A stretch of 64,000 nt of DNA from Stenopsyche tienmushanensis (Eukaryota; Arthropoda; Insecta; Trichoptera; Stenopsychidae), in the NCBI GenBank assembly GCA_008973525.1, contig WACJ01000342.1, positions 1 to 64,000 of the forward strand, written 5' to 3'. The notes under the pieces were generated by a model, which ran no database searches, had not been told where the DNA came from, and saw nothing but the letters and a program-made list of their open reading frames with translations. How positions within the stretch are numbered: the first letter of the stretch is position 1; each line of letters opens with the position of its first letter. The translations under genes and the position numbers were made by a program. Shown piece after piece: positions 1-13,800 of the stretch.

Positions 1-10
1 ATTTTTTAAG

Positions 11-447
11 GATACACCATGTGGAAACCCTCCGCCGTATCCAGGAAACCTACAAATACCTCTGGCTAATGGAAATATTATGAATATACCTATTACTTCT
101 ATTAATATAACCGAGGAAGTCAATAAAACTGCAATATGGAAACAAGTCAACGACGTCAACACTAAAAGTTCTCAAATGGCAAAATTAGACTGTGGCCAAA
201 CAAAAACCTGAAAAGAAAAGTCCAAAAAATGGGTAAACTTCTCAACAACAACAAAAAAATTGTGGAGGGTTTTAAGTTGGGATAAAATATAATAATGTTA
301 TTGTTTTACAGCTCAAAACACAAGAAGTTATCCAAAGAAGTTCAGTCGGAAGTTGATAAACGGTTGTCAACCATGGCTGAAGAAGACGAGGATGACTTCC
401 CAATAACGGTGAAGGTGGGAGAGTATACTTCTGACTCAAGATTTTAA
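11..447 (+). CDS. Unrecognised protein, C-terminal two exons (partial)
   Basis: Two coding exons are visible, 11-232 and 312-447, joined across a short intron with donor gtaaac and acceptor ttttacag; the gene begins before the window. The first exon encodes a proline-rich stretch (CGNPPPYPG) and a polar segment ending in lysines. The second encodes a charged tail with KLSKEVQSEVDKRL, an acidic EEDEDDFP patch and the terminus TSDSRF, stop TAA at 445-447. The exon phases match only if one base is dropped near 202-211: the open frame meets TGA at 209-211, while the +1 frame carries on in phase with the second exon. The run of five A at 202-206 makes an assembly insertion likely. PPPY could be a WW-domain ligand, but I do not recognise the family and assign no function. 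Confidence 0.6.
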
Positions 448-853
448 GTGTGATAATAGCATACCGACTGAAAAATAACTCCCAGAATGCTTATTGTTAT
501 ACACTAAGCACTCTAGCACCCTATGTCTATTACAACACATTGTGCACTTTGATGTTGTGTAACCAATTTAATGTGAGTAGAACTAAGCTTATAGGTCATC
601 CGAGAAATGTGCTTAGGATAAATTCGTTGTTCATCAGCAATCGTCGTGTTCCTGGGATTCTCAACAACAGGAGGATAGATCTGGATTTATTAGCTGACTC
701 AACAAGAGAAGAAATACATAACATATGCTTAAGCTGATTACAGTACGTTATTTCTTATCAAATGTATGAATTGCCTAACAAGAAAAGTTTAATACCATAC
801 AAAATAACAAGGATACAAAAGTTAGCTCAAAAATATACTGAAAATTATAAGAT

Positions 854-859
854 AATAAA
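854..859 (+). promoter_or_regulatory. Candidate polyadenylation signal of the first gene
   Basis: AATAAA lies about 400 bases after the stop codon at 445-447. Several other AATAAA motifs follow in this AT-rich region, so which one is used cannot be told from sequence alone. Confidence 0.25.
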
Positions 860-2653
860 AATAAACATGTGATATTTCAATGGATTATGACCCCTTGAAG
901 CAATATAACACTAACCTTTTATTTAGGAACTTTTAGTGTAATCAAAAATTTCAAGCAAGAGAAACTCATGAAACCTAAAGAAGTGACTTCATCATTGTTC
1001 ATTTGGAGGGCAATAATATTGTAGTACAAAGATTTCGTGTTGGGCGTCCAGATTTTAAGTAGATGTTAATTTCATCTTCAATTAAACAAGAATTCAATTA
1101 GTTAGATGACGATAATCAGATTTAAGTTCTTTACAAGATGATGATTCAATAAGAAACATTTTCTGATTACATGATTCATTCTGAAAGATAAATCAAGATG
1201 ATAAAACTACAATATGTTTAACAGTGATTGAATTAAAGTTAATAATAATATGTTTTATAAATATGGCAAAAAAACTATGCTGTGTTAGTCGAATCGATAA
1301 ATATTATCCTCATAGCACTCGTTTGGTTTCTGGCTGCTTTTATAAGCAATTCAGAAACAAATCATTTGAAAATGGATATAAATGACGGCTTGTGATTTTT
1401 TTTTTCATTCTACTTCATACACAAATATTTTCGTTTTTAAACCGTAACAAAACAATATGATTTTTAATCATTATGTGCATGTGTACTGATGATATCAAAG
1501 TTTTGACTTGTGAATTCATGGATATAAAGCATTGGGAAATCGCTAAAAATTTAAATGTTTTTTGAGAAAGGGATTTAAAATATAAAAATTGGCAACACTG
1601 AAATTTAAATTTTGACAGCATTAATCCTCAGTTGTCAAAGCAGTTTTAAGACTGAAGAAATGCAATTTTGCAAATAATGTCATTATTATAAGACAAAAAT
1701 ACATAATTAGCTGAAGCAATTTGAAGATAACGATTTTTAAAACTCAAGAAGAAAATGTCTCTGTTCAAGATGAACTGAGCGGAAGAGATAAACATGAGAT
1801 GAATGGGAAATCATTATAATGTGAGAATATTAAAAACCATAAATTCAGATCAACGAGTAATGGAAACAATTCAAACAAGGAACATTTCATTAAAATGTCA
1901 ACATATATTCTTACAAATGTGAAATGTGAATCGTTATGTATTCGATAAATACGATTCAACAAAAACAATGCTTTAATGCAAGATTAACTATGACTGTGTG
2001 AAAGTGTGTCTTGCTTTGTTTTACGTTATTATTTATACCTGCTTGAGAAATGTTTTGTCGAAAAGCTTTGTACCAATATCGGTGTAATTATCATGCATGA
2101 ATGTATAATAAAAACAAATCAAAAGCAATATCTGCATTGGATGGAGTAGTACATTTTAAGATAAATATATATATATGCAAATGTGTTTGACGTGTAAATT
2201 TATGCATAGCATTTTAACACAAAAATCACCCCCGTCCTGCATGTGTTGATGTTGTTGATTTTTAAATATAAACTGTAATATTTTTATATGGATTTATATT
2301 TCAATTGGAAGCACTGATTTATAACAATGTAGCTAAAATAGTAGAAAAAATTTACATAATTTTAATGAGAGATAAGCCACTTACTAATTTAATTTATTCC
2401 TTATACCAATCTTTTAGTTTTGGATCTTTTTCCTGAAAGCAGGGTTTTTTTGATAAATATTTTATTTACTGATATGCTTATAGCAATTACAGAATGATTA
2501 GTGAGAAATGAAGGAAGAACTGATGTATCACTTCAGTTTCAGCTGGTAAATATACTGATTTGAACCAGTCAATAAAGAACCCTGCAAAAATGTTATTTTA
2601 ATATTTTATGTTGACCCTATGTCTTGATAAAAGTGAGTTATATTAACATTTTA

Positions 2654-2875
2654 CAGTCCGGGTGTTCCGCGCTAAACTTAATTTCACAGTAAACCTCTCC
2701 CGAAGGCTGGGTGATTTCGCAAGAAATTCTATTTCTTTCGTAAAAAATGTTAACATAAAAATAAAACAAAAAGACATCATTCAATCAGTTCATCGTTCTA
2801 CATAAAAATTACATTTTCAATTGTGTATTTTAAATGCAGGCACGTAGCGCAACGTTAATTCTTCACCACGGACTG
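2654..2875. mobile_element. Short TA-flanked MITE (Tc1/mariner-type)
   Basis: A 222-base element starts CAGTCCG and ends CGGACTG, with TA directly outside each end (2652-2653 and 2876-2877). The ends continue as a weaker inverted match. There is no coding potential. TA duplication and short inverted ends fit a non-autonomous Tc1/mariner/pogo-type element. Confidence 0.5.
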
Positions 2876-3852
2876 TAAAGAGTTAAATATGTATGATATT
2901 TCTAAGTTAGTAATACCTTAAGTATTTAAATATGAGATCTTTGTAAATAACTAGGTAATAATCTCAAAAGGACTATATTTATAATTTCCAATATTGAAGT
3001 ATCGAATAGATTTTGATGATTTTCTTGTAAATTAAATAGTTCAATTAAAACTTGTAGAAATCACAACTTTCAAAATAGCGTTTTAATCTAAACAGTTTTC
3101 TTGTTTTATAAGATTTCACATCTGTAGATATTGAATAATAATTGTGAAAATGAGATCAAAAATTAGGTATGAATATTTTCTTTTACATACCAAGAAGCTA
3201 AGAAATACTAATAGCTTCAATTGATATTAAAATAATGTTTGATCAAAGATGAATATATTTACAGAGTGATTCACACCGACCCAAAGATTGTTGGAGTGAT
3301 TATTCCAAAAAAGACATGAAGAAATGTAGCTCGGCAGAAACATCTGTTTAAAATTAATAAAGGAATTCATTTCCATCCCAAAGATAATATGGTTATAATA
3401 ATTAAACTAATGTCATCACTATTTTTGCTATTAAATTGATGTTTATTAGTTCAAGACTGTTCTCATTTTAGTATTTGACTAGATGTAAATTTAATATACA
3501 AAATAAATGTGCTAATTGTAATTTAAAAAATATTTTAAAAAAATCAATGTGTTATGAATGCATAATTAAAAATAAATGTTTAGTGTACCCTTAGCCTTAT
3601 TAAAACACCACCAATGTTTATATGAATTATTTTTAATATCGTAAATTATATATATTAAGTATCATACTCATGGTTGAATTTGTTAAATATAACAAGAATG
3701 AGTTATAATTAAACAAAGCCAATTGAAAATTTAATTTTATAACTGAAATATTCAAGTTAGAATTTAAGAAACCGTGGATTAATCATAAGCACTGGTGAAA
3801 AATAAACTCAAATAGATTCGTTATTACAACTTTAATATGTTCAGTGCAGTTA

Positions 3853-4280
3853 CAGCAGACCCACGGTAATTCCGGCCCCGGTCTAATCTGACGCCCCCGT
3901 CTAGTCCTGACATTCCAATACAAATATAGTATGGTAAAGTGAGTACGGCATAGGACGATCCACAATTTATGATACAAAAAAGAACCACGAGAAAAAAGTT
4001 ATTTTACGAGGAGATAACAAAAAAGGCTTTATAGTTAACAAGGGATAGTTAAAACTCTACAAAAATCATCATGGAATATGTTTGATGATGATAACTATGC
4101 CAATAGGCTATGGCCATTGTGTTTATGGCGTTAATTCTATAATATGAAACCTTGTATATCTATGCTTATCTCATAATTTTTCCGATTCCAAAAGGTCCCA
4201 GACTACAAGGGATCGGGGGCAGTATTCTAGTCTGACAAACTCAATAATCCGACACCTGTCGGATTACCGAGGGTCTGTTG
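3853..4280. mobile_element. Pogo/Tigger-like MITE
   Basis: The left end CAGCAGACCCACGGTAAT and the reverse complement of the right end, CAACAGACCCTCGGTAAT, form an imperfect terminal inverted repeat of about 25 bases. TA lies outside both ends (3851-3852 and 4281-4282). CAG termini followed by GACCCTCGGTAA-type sequence at a TA target are typical of pogo/Tigger-derived MITEs. There is no transposase. Confidence 0.65.
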
Positions 4281-5813
4281 TACATACATATCCAACCAAT
4301 AATTCAATACAATTATCGACGACGTTGTCTAATAGATTTGCATACAGACGTTAAAAATAGATAAGTGCTTAAATTTTGAATTGATATTTTCTTTTTAACA
4401 GCAGCATTTAAACAGTTATGTGTGATACATTATACGTATGTGAAATTAAAATATTCATGCAGAAAAGACAAGAACACAATCAAACAATACTATCCTATGT
4501 AATAAATGTTTGTTGTATTAAAAATTATTTTCATGAATGTATAATAAAATCAATATGTAATACGGTTGTTAACTTAACAAGACATGTAAAAGAAAGAAGT
4601 GCTCATCATAGCACATAATTAATAACATTAGTTACTCTTGTTGATACGGTGAAATTGCAAAAAAATATATTATTTATTCCAAACTTATTATTTAATAGTA
4701 CCGTAAAGTATTGTATTTATTAGTTACTAAATTAAGAATGTTTATGTATTTGCAAACTCAGATATAAATGATGAGCGTTTAAATTAAAATATTTTAACGC
4801 GTACTGAATGGAAATAAAGAAAGACTGCTAGGTATGTTTGACAATTATCAACACCAATAGAACGTAAAGTTACATAATCGGCAGGATTTTTGTTTACAAT
4901 GTTTGTTACGTTCATTATTAAAATAGTTCTCATTTATAATCCTTAATTGGTGGTGCATTTATTTTATGTTCTAAGTTGTATACAATATCCACAAGTATTA
5001 TAACTATCAAATTACAAATAAAAAATAGCTTTTTTTGTAATAAACTGGAAACGTAACTTTCATTCAAATATTAGATATTGTGACAGCATTAATGTAAATG
5101 AAATATTAATGTATTTTGCATGATTGAGAATGTGCCTAAACGTTAACAATAAATATACAATGTAATGTTCTTAAAGCACTCTATTGCTAATGTATCATTT
5201 GAAATGTTCACAGAATAATTAACATGCACTAATTCCGTTGTAGATTTTAAAATCAAAATTAAAAGCACAAAAAAGTGTTTTAGAAATACTCTTACCGAGC
5301 ACATTTACCATAGGTAAAGTTTAACTCAGACAATAGGCTGTTCAAACAAATATATAAATAAAATTAAAATATTTCTGATACCAGCATCTTTATAGTTATG
5401 TTTAACGATTTATTTTCAATAAGAATTCAAATTTTAAGCGAAGCATTTGATGTGTTAAAGGGCTTTTAAATGTTAGTTGATAACGCTTAAAATAAAATTT
5501 GTATTAATTTATATATATTCTGTGACCATAATTACACTTCACTGCTCGAAATAATGGAAACAGGTACATTTTTAACCTTAAATAAAAACTAACACATCTT
5601 GGCTAATGTTTACGAGCGATCCAATCCAGCAAAAATACACCCAACATTGTCTGCTGAATTGTAACACATTAAAAAATGTGTTAAACCAACAAAACACACA
5701 CTTTTAGCATTAGAATATAGTTTGGACCCATGTAAAAAAATTGATGTACAATAACCATACTTAAAATATCGAAGATAGAACTACCTTTTCCGCTGTAAAG
5801 ATAAGTCTGTGAA

Positions 5814-5831
5814 ACAGGTAGATCTACCTGT
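5814..5831. repeat. Perfect 18-base palindrome
   Basis: acaggtagatctacctgt is its own reverse complement. A related imperfect copy, acaggtagaactacttg, follows at about 5860, so the block looks like a small hairpin repeat. Function unknown. Confidence 0.5.
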
Positions 5832-6734
5832 CTCGTGGAATACTACCAACCGAGCGCACAGGTAGAACTACTTGCCCTGCTCAAGATGTGTTAACATGAC
5901 CCATTTGAATTTTATCAATTAACATTTATATATATGCTATTGGTGGTTGGAAATTGGTTAATTTCTCTGGGAACTTGTTTAGAGCAGGATCTTAGTGTAC
6001 GATCAATGTGGTGATGAATCAATGCAAGATATGTAGAATGAAAGCTATGGAACAATATTTAAGAGATAAGAAATTATTTGTGGCAAAATGAGTGGATGAA
6101 AGTGTGAATAGTTGCTATAAATTATGCAATCTCAGGATAGATGATGAAAAACCAAAATAAGTGGATTGCTTTAGAATGATGATCTAATAAATGATATGTT
6201 ATCATTAGTCAGCTGAACTCTTTGAATAAAAACTGATCAGTGAGTAAAATACAATACACACATTGATTTAAAAGCATTCGGAGCGTATATTTGAAATTTA
6301 AAATAATATGGAGCATCTACTGTAATATGTTTAGAAACATAATAAACTCAATTCTATACTAAATTATGACATGTATAAATAATATAATTCCCACTTATAC
6401 CAATTACCTAATCTGTCAGGTTCATTCAATTAATGCTATATATTTTTATATAAATAGGTCTTTTTGAATAAAATATAAATTGGCTAATATATATACACAT
6501 ATAACGTTATATTGTAATTAAAAGGTTTTTTTCATGTAAAAATATATTTTCGTCCTTAAAAAGGTAGTTTCATTTAAATATTTCTTATATATTTATGTAA
6601 AATTAACAGATTATTCGATTTACTATAAATATGTTTTCATCCATATTGAAAAAAAAATGTTAGCTTTCAAATATATGGAATTATAGCATAAATAATAATA
6701 TAATAGAATATCAACTGGTCTAAAAGAGCAACAA

Positions 6735-7195
6735 TGTTAAGGGGGGAAAACCTATAACGTTTTGGGGGCGCATGCTGACTCCACGAACACCCGGTAAGCC
6801 ACCTTCATCGCTGTCAGTTTATGACTTGATTTTATTCGGAAAACCGTACCTCGGGATTATTAAAAGCACCGGGACGCTTCATATCATTATCCTTTATTAC
6901 TATCGTGGTCAATCGATGAACGGTGGATGCGCCTCCACCCAAGGGTTCTCTTTAAACCTTCATGACGATCTGTCTTTCTGAAGCGACACCAAAACGGAGT
7001 GCTCAAAGGAAGGAAAAGGATTACTAATAAAAGAATGAATTCTCTAGAATATCATTTATTTACTATTCTGATAAGGCAATTATTACGAGATACACTGTCT
7101 CCGTCCGAGACGGAGATAGGTTATAAACAACTATGGCCAATTTTGAGCCGACCAAACTGTCAACGGCAGAAAATTTTGATCCACATTATACTTTT
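6735..7195. repeat. Unclassified dispersed repeat block
   Basis: This block is richer in GC than its flanks. Its right end (about 7130-7190) closely matches 62082-62140: both contain tatggcca, then a stretch ending gccgaccaaactgtc and a cagaa...atttt..tccac tail. It has only short open frames and no recognised transposase. Confidence 0.45.
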
Positions 7196-7861
7196 ATATA
7201 CCAACTTTTAATTTTTTTCGGATTCAATCAAATTTCAATAATTAGCATGCTTGTTTTATCACATATTAAATTTTAAATTTTATAAAATATATTTTATTTG
7301 TATGCTGATTATTTTAAAATCGTAATGAAATAATTCTATAATACAAATTTATAGATTTACCAATGATATTTAAAATCGAGTTTTATCTAAAATAATTTTA
7401 TTTTCTATTTAGAATTGACGCAATGTATTTAAAATTATTACTATTAAAATATACATAACAACGGCGAAACGATTATAAATTTTAAATAAATATCACAGCC
7501 GGTATAAATTAAATAAATTAATAATTTTATTGCCTAAATCATTGAAACTATATAGATTTATCAAGTGTTAGCATTAAAATAATTTAAATTCATAACGTCA
7601 TATTTGTTGACTTGACAACGCTGTTTTGTTATTGGCCGTAATTACGAATATTATGCTCCATTTTACAAAGGAAAATCCGGGGTGGCCGGCCGCCGGTGAT
7701 TCTGCTATGAACTTTTTGCAAAGAAGTAAGCGCTGGTTGAGTTTGTTTCATTTGAGTACCTAATAATACATGAATTGACATTCGTGTAGTGTCTGCGCCA
7801 TCATACGATCTACTGCATCCCGCGCGTGACATTTTGTAATTATAATAAACCCATTTTAGAT

Positions 7862-10800
7862 ATGAAAGAAGAAACGTCGACCGATGTTCCAACTCAATCT
7901 CCAGCTAGCCTTTTGGTATCCCAAACCATGTGAGTAGATATGTAAATTATATTTGTCCGTTTATTCCCAAAACTAAGTGCCGTTCGTTAAACCTGTCAAA
8001 TTTATTATCAGCGTTGATCACATCATAACATCCAATTAAACATTTAAAAATCATGCACATATGAACTATATTTTAACTATTTATTTTGTAAAAACTCATT
8101 AAACTGCCTTGCTTTATATGATTAGCAAACATTATTATCGGTAAGCTGTATTTATGAAAATAATTCTCATTTCCCATTTTATGTTTGTTTTAGAACATTC
8201 ACTGGAAATGATGAATGTAACAGTGAAGATGTTACTGCGCAAAATATTGTTATTAATTCAAGCGCAGGAGACCACAATCATGGTAGTTCCAAAGTCAAAT
8301 TTAAAAACATTGTTGATTATAGCTGGGAACACAAGATACATACGGGGCAATTGCTTGCAGTTCATACAGATGGAAAATTCTTAGCTTATAGTTTAAAAGG
8401 TTCGGTTTTTTCGAATTCTGTTATTAATTTTATTTTTATGTAATATTTTATCTTAATTTATATCATTATAGCGATTCCTCAACCAAATGGGAAATCAAGT
8501 GGTATGGTCAGGGTATCACATCGTTCTACCCAGAAACGACTCTTAATCAAAGGGATGTGCAGCCAAGTCTTAGATTTATCATTTGCTTATATTACAAGTC
8601 AAATTTTACTTGGATGTATAGATGAAGAATCTAATGTATTCGTTCACAAGATTGTTTTAGAAGCAGATAGTATCACGTAAGAATATTCCTATAATCTAAT
8701 TAATAATATTTTTTCAAAACAAAAAAATTGAAATTCAAGATTTTTATCCATGTATTAATGCTTATTAAAACAACAAAACCTATAAAGCTGTACAATGTTA
8801 CGAAATATATTATCAGCAAAATCAAAATTAATTGGTATGTTACAATTTTTCATGACGGGAAAAACTTTCACATTTTAGGCATTCATTAATTCTCCACGTT
8901 TCTTTACAATCTAATGTCGGGACCTGATCATCGAATTTTATGGTGCCCTTACGTTCCTGAAGTGGACGATACTGATCCTGATGCTGACGATGACTGTGCA
9001 AAATTACTTTTGGCTACACAGGGAAATAAAGGTGGATATTTAGAATAAGAAAGTTTTTAATAATGATTAATTTTTACCACAAATAGTATAAAAAAATGGA
9101 AATTGTTAAACAAGAAACATTAGATGTAGAATATCAATATTTTCTTTTTGGCATTGGCTATGGGAGTAATATGATTTCTAATCGCTGCGGTGGGGTGTTA
9201 CGTGGCGAAATCGCAAAAACACATTTTTTCATAAAACTATCGAATCAGAAATCGTCAGACAGACGGGTGACTTGCGTCTCATCTACACTTGTGCCTCGAT
9301 GGCAAAGTCGCGCCATAAAAGTGCCCCTAATGTGTCTAAACATTCTCAATATATTTTTAATTTTTTTTAATAGAAACTCGTAAATGTTCATATTTACTAT
9401 TCAACAAAAATTCGTATTCTATTTGTATCTCAAAAATGTAGGTATAATTAATTGAAATTGCTATCGTCGGATAAGCTATTAAGCTCTTTCATCAAAGATA
9501 AGACGACTTTCGTTCATGTTGTCTTGAGAGCAGGCGTTTGTTTTGATAATTAAGATACTCGCATAATTCTTATCATTGATCAATTTTGTTATTCCACCTT
9601 GACTGTTTTGGAGTGGCGTCATTAGCCGAGTATCACCACTCTTGCAAAACTATTCCTTCAGAAGTAAAGTGGCAGGCTTGCATGGTAACCCTGCCCTTTT
9701 ATTTTCGCAACACATTAATAGGCAAAAATAGCTAAACAACAGGAAGCAGATACCATGCAAGTTGAACATTAAGAAATATTCCTAAGAATATTGTGTACTG
9801 CCAACAGTATTAAGGTTAATTTATTGAGCTTGGTTCATTATCAATCTTGTTACACGCTGCGGCAGAGCTGACAGAAAAGTGGATTTACATTAGAGCGTAG
9901 CGTGTATGTACTCCGGTATGAAAGGATTAAAGCAGCGATTCTTAAATTTTTGTAATCCGCGAACCCCCTCTTGAACAATTTTATTTTTGCGGATCCCCCT
10001 TTGAACTCAAGAACTTTTATTAAAAAAAGTTCTTGACAATCATAATTGTCAGCTGTATCATAAAGAAATTTGTTTGAAAAATGTATGTGTATTTTTTTAC
10101 GAGTGCATAAAGTGACCCACCTCCAGGACGTGGTATACACGTTGGCTGCCGCAACTCTGAGCATGCGCACAATGCTGATTCTGCGTACCCCATAGTTAAT
10201 GTGTTAAATATTAATAAACTATGCTCCTTGTGTCTATAAACTCCATAAAATTTTTTTTTTTTTTTTTTGTGAAAAATTGGGTGGCTGTTGGCAATCCCTT
10301 TTATTATATTTTAGCAATCCCATTATCAGCCATTTTGACATGGTTTTTTATAGCGAATATATTTTTAAAACGTGACTGCTAGTCATACCTATAGATTTGA
10401 ACTCAAGATGATTGCATTACTAGCCCGACTGCTTAATTTGTTTGTTTGCATGTGTTTTTGTTGATTAAATATATATATGTGGTTTCGCTTTGTTGATAAA
10501 TTTATATATTTTTAGGTTATGTTATGAATGTAGGCTGTATTTCTACAAGATTCGGTGTAGGACCTCTTTCGATAAAAGAATTGCAAGATAGTTATTTATG
10601 CATAGAGGATCACACTCTGCCGATAATTGATGCAGCATTTTCCCCTGATGGAACATCTTTGGCAACAGCATCTTGTGATGGATTTGTAATGTTTTTCCAA
10701 GTAAGAAATTATTAAAAAAAGGAAAATTCATTATTTATATTCTGTGAGATAAGATAACATGAACGTTGTCATTATTTTTAGATTTATATAAATGGTGATA

Positions 10801-13800
10801 CTCCGAGGTGTTTGTATAAGTGGTCACCGCATGAGGGCAAGCCGCTTTCTTGCATTTTCTTTTTAGATAATCGTAATAGCGCTGAGTAAGTAAACCCAAT
10901 TTTTTAAATTTATTTTGTGTTTTGAATAAACAAAGTAGATATACTCTAAATTTTCTCCATTTCCATAAATTACATAAAAGGATCAATAATACAATTAGCC
11001 ACTTATTTGAAAAAAACGTAATACCTTTTCCGGCATGTCTATTATTACGTATATTAAAAATGTGGAAAAATGGCTCAAAAATTATTTTTAATAATTGTAT
11101 TATCTTTATACAATACTTTTATGCCAAGTTAAACCTTAAACCCGTTAGAAAAAGGTTTGACTTGAAATAAAAAAGGTTTAACTTGGTGTAAAAATACTGT
11201 AATAAATCTTGATAAACTAATGAAATATTGAATGCAAATTATTTTCACAGGCAATTTTGGAAATTTGTTGTAACTGGCGCTGAAAAGAATTCCGTACTGA
11301 AAGTTTGGTCTTGTCAGTCATGGGTATGTTTACAGACGATCATATTTGCACCGAGTCCAAAGTTTTCTAATATTGCACTTAAAGCAGGATTAGACCAAAC
11401 TGCAAAATATTTGCTTCTTTCTGACATACATAGAAGATCCTTATTTATCTTGCATTTTGATCATAGTGCTGATGACTCCACTGGTGTTTACTGTAAAAAA
11501 GTAACGGAATTTTATCTTCCCCATCCTATACTTTGTTTTGGTGTAGTTGATGCATGTGAGTATTTATAGCTTTTATATTATAGTCAATATTTTTTTTTAA
11601 TTATCTGAAATTCTATAATTCACATTAAATTAACACTTATTTATCTTTGGTTATCGCGGCAAAAAAACTTGTACTTATGTTTTTGCTTGAAAAATGTAAT
11701 AGTTCATTCACACGTCATGCGTCTTAAATATGACATTAATATATTTTCTAAGCTATCATGCGAAAACGCAAGTCTGAACAGAATGTGTTTAAAAAGCACT
11801 TCATAAATTTTTTTAGAACATATGTAAAATTGTGACATATTTAGATCAAGTTTTTATGGATTCTTATGATAATAAGTATACAATAAAATAAATAGATTTA
11901 TTAAAATTTGTGTTAAATTTCATCAGAATATAATAGTGGTTTCGGTAAAATTGTCAAATACATATCTGTATGGGGCAGTTAACCATGCGAGTTTAAACCC
12001 TTCTGATTAATTGTATTTTAAAGATCATTTTTTAAAATTCCTTTTAGGTTTAAAAAGATTAAAATGTCCTTCTACTTGTACGGATGTTTATCATCAAGCT
12101 AGTATCTATCATTCCCCCAATATATCACCAATTGAAATTAAGGATGATGAAAATGAGGTATGTATATTTCAAAATAAATGTGGTTTCCACATAATCTTTT
12201 AAAATAATTATTTCTTTATAACCTTTTAAAATTAATGTTTTGTGTAGTTAATAATTCATCCACTACACTAAGTATTAACCCTTTGCGCTCAAGGTCCTTT
12301 TTGCTCGGGTGAACCAGCAACTCGAGAGCAGTCAGCCCCTCCCGCTTATTTAATGAGTTCTTTACAGTTAGCTTAAAATAATTTTAGTCACAATAGAACA
12401 CTTAGAACTTGTACATATTAGCTTTATACACTTGACACCTAATAACATGATCCACAAAAGGCCAGGAGTAGACTCGTGAAGTGATATTCATCAGGCCAAA
12501 CCTAAATAAATATCGCTATCACTCAATTTACCATATTGATCTGAGTGGTGCCTCAGAGGCACCGCTCGAGTTGTCGCATCACATGCTGTGGTGCCTGAGA
12601 GGCAAAGGGTTAATATTATACTAACAAATGTATGTAATTATTATTTTATTTATTTTATAATCTCATGTCTCATCATTATATTTAACTCATCAACTTATCA
12701 ACATAATATAACTTATCAACAGGAAATTAATTTAGATAGTGATATTCTATCAAATGGACATGAAGAAGAAACAGTCCAAGATGGATGTAATATACATACA
12801 GTAATCCGTCTATATTTAATACAACCTAATAGCTTACAAGAAGGACATATAACATTTGTGCCTTTAAGATCTGGAAGTCAAATGGATAAATCTCTAAATC
12901 TTGTCACGGCAAATGATACATTAGAATTCAAGGATGGTAAGTTTTTCTCTTTTTAACTTTTAGTTATGATATTTGCAAATAGTAATAAAACATTCTTGAA
13001 CTAATTTTATTGACAAAAAGTTGAAATGCATATGGATTGGAACACCGTTTGGTTCAATAGTATATTTCAATAAAAATTGATTATTAATTTTATCTTCTAG
13101 GACTGACTGATCTTTCTATACAAGATATTGATTCATCAGTTTTAATATCATCTCCCCAAAAAACATCACCGCAATTTGAAAAAGATGATGAGCCTACCGA
13201 AGCTCAAAAACTTAATACTGTTTTAGTTCAACAAAGTCAACAGTTGAAAAATTTGTTGATGCGCTCTCAGGTATTTAGCTCTTCTGCTGTTTTAATTTTC
13301 AATAGAAAATACTTTGATTATGTGCTTTAAATATACTATTTTAAGTCTTCTATTTTTAAAGATGAATACATCAGGTTTTGGGAAACAATCAACATCACCG
13401 ATACCACCAGTATCACTACAAAATAAATCATTCGTTCAACTTATTCCACTGCTACCAACTTCGTCTACCCCGCTAGGTCCCACTGCGTCAATTCAGCCTC
13501 CTTTGAATTTAATGACTCCGGATGCTTTTAGGTTAAATATGTTCTTCGTTTATTATTTATATTTAGTTTTATTTCTGTGATTGATAAACTAATATTCTTT
13601 TATTAATTACAGTTCTGCCAAACATGATGAGGAAGATCCGCCAATATCTTCATCGCCTGATGTTATGCTTCTACCACCTGCGCCTATTTTGGATGATAAT
13701 TTACAACTTGTCAACAATCAAATATGCATGGATCCTCCTGCCCTTACGGATTCTGAACAATTAAACTCTCTACAAAATAATTCTATAGGTTATACTTTTT

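Larger units (their letters stand above)
448..7861. other. Intergenic AT-rich stretch with MITEs
   Basis: There is no convincing coding potential between the stop of the first gene and the EDC4 start. The first part is probably 3' UTR. The stretch holds two TA-flanked inverted-repeat elements (2654-2875 and 3853-4280), an 18-base palindrome at 5814-5831 and a moderately GC-rich repeat block at about 6735-7195 that shares its end with the island near 62100. The EDC4 promoter and 5' UTR must lie at its right edge. Confidence 0.6.

Noticed and set aside
7629..7892. Minus-strand 87-codon frame overlapping EDC4 exon 1
   Set aside because: It is a shadow frame with no family resemblance; the plus-strand exon splices in phase into EDC4.
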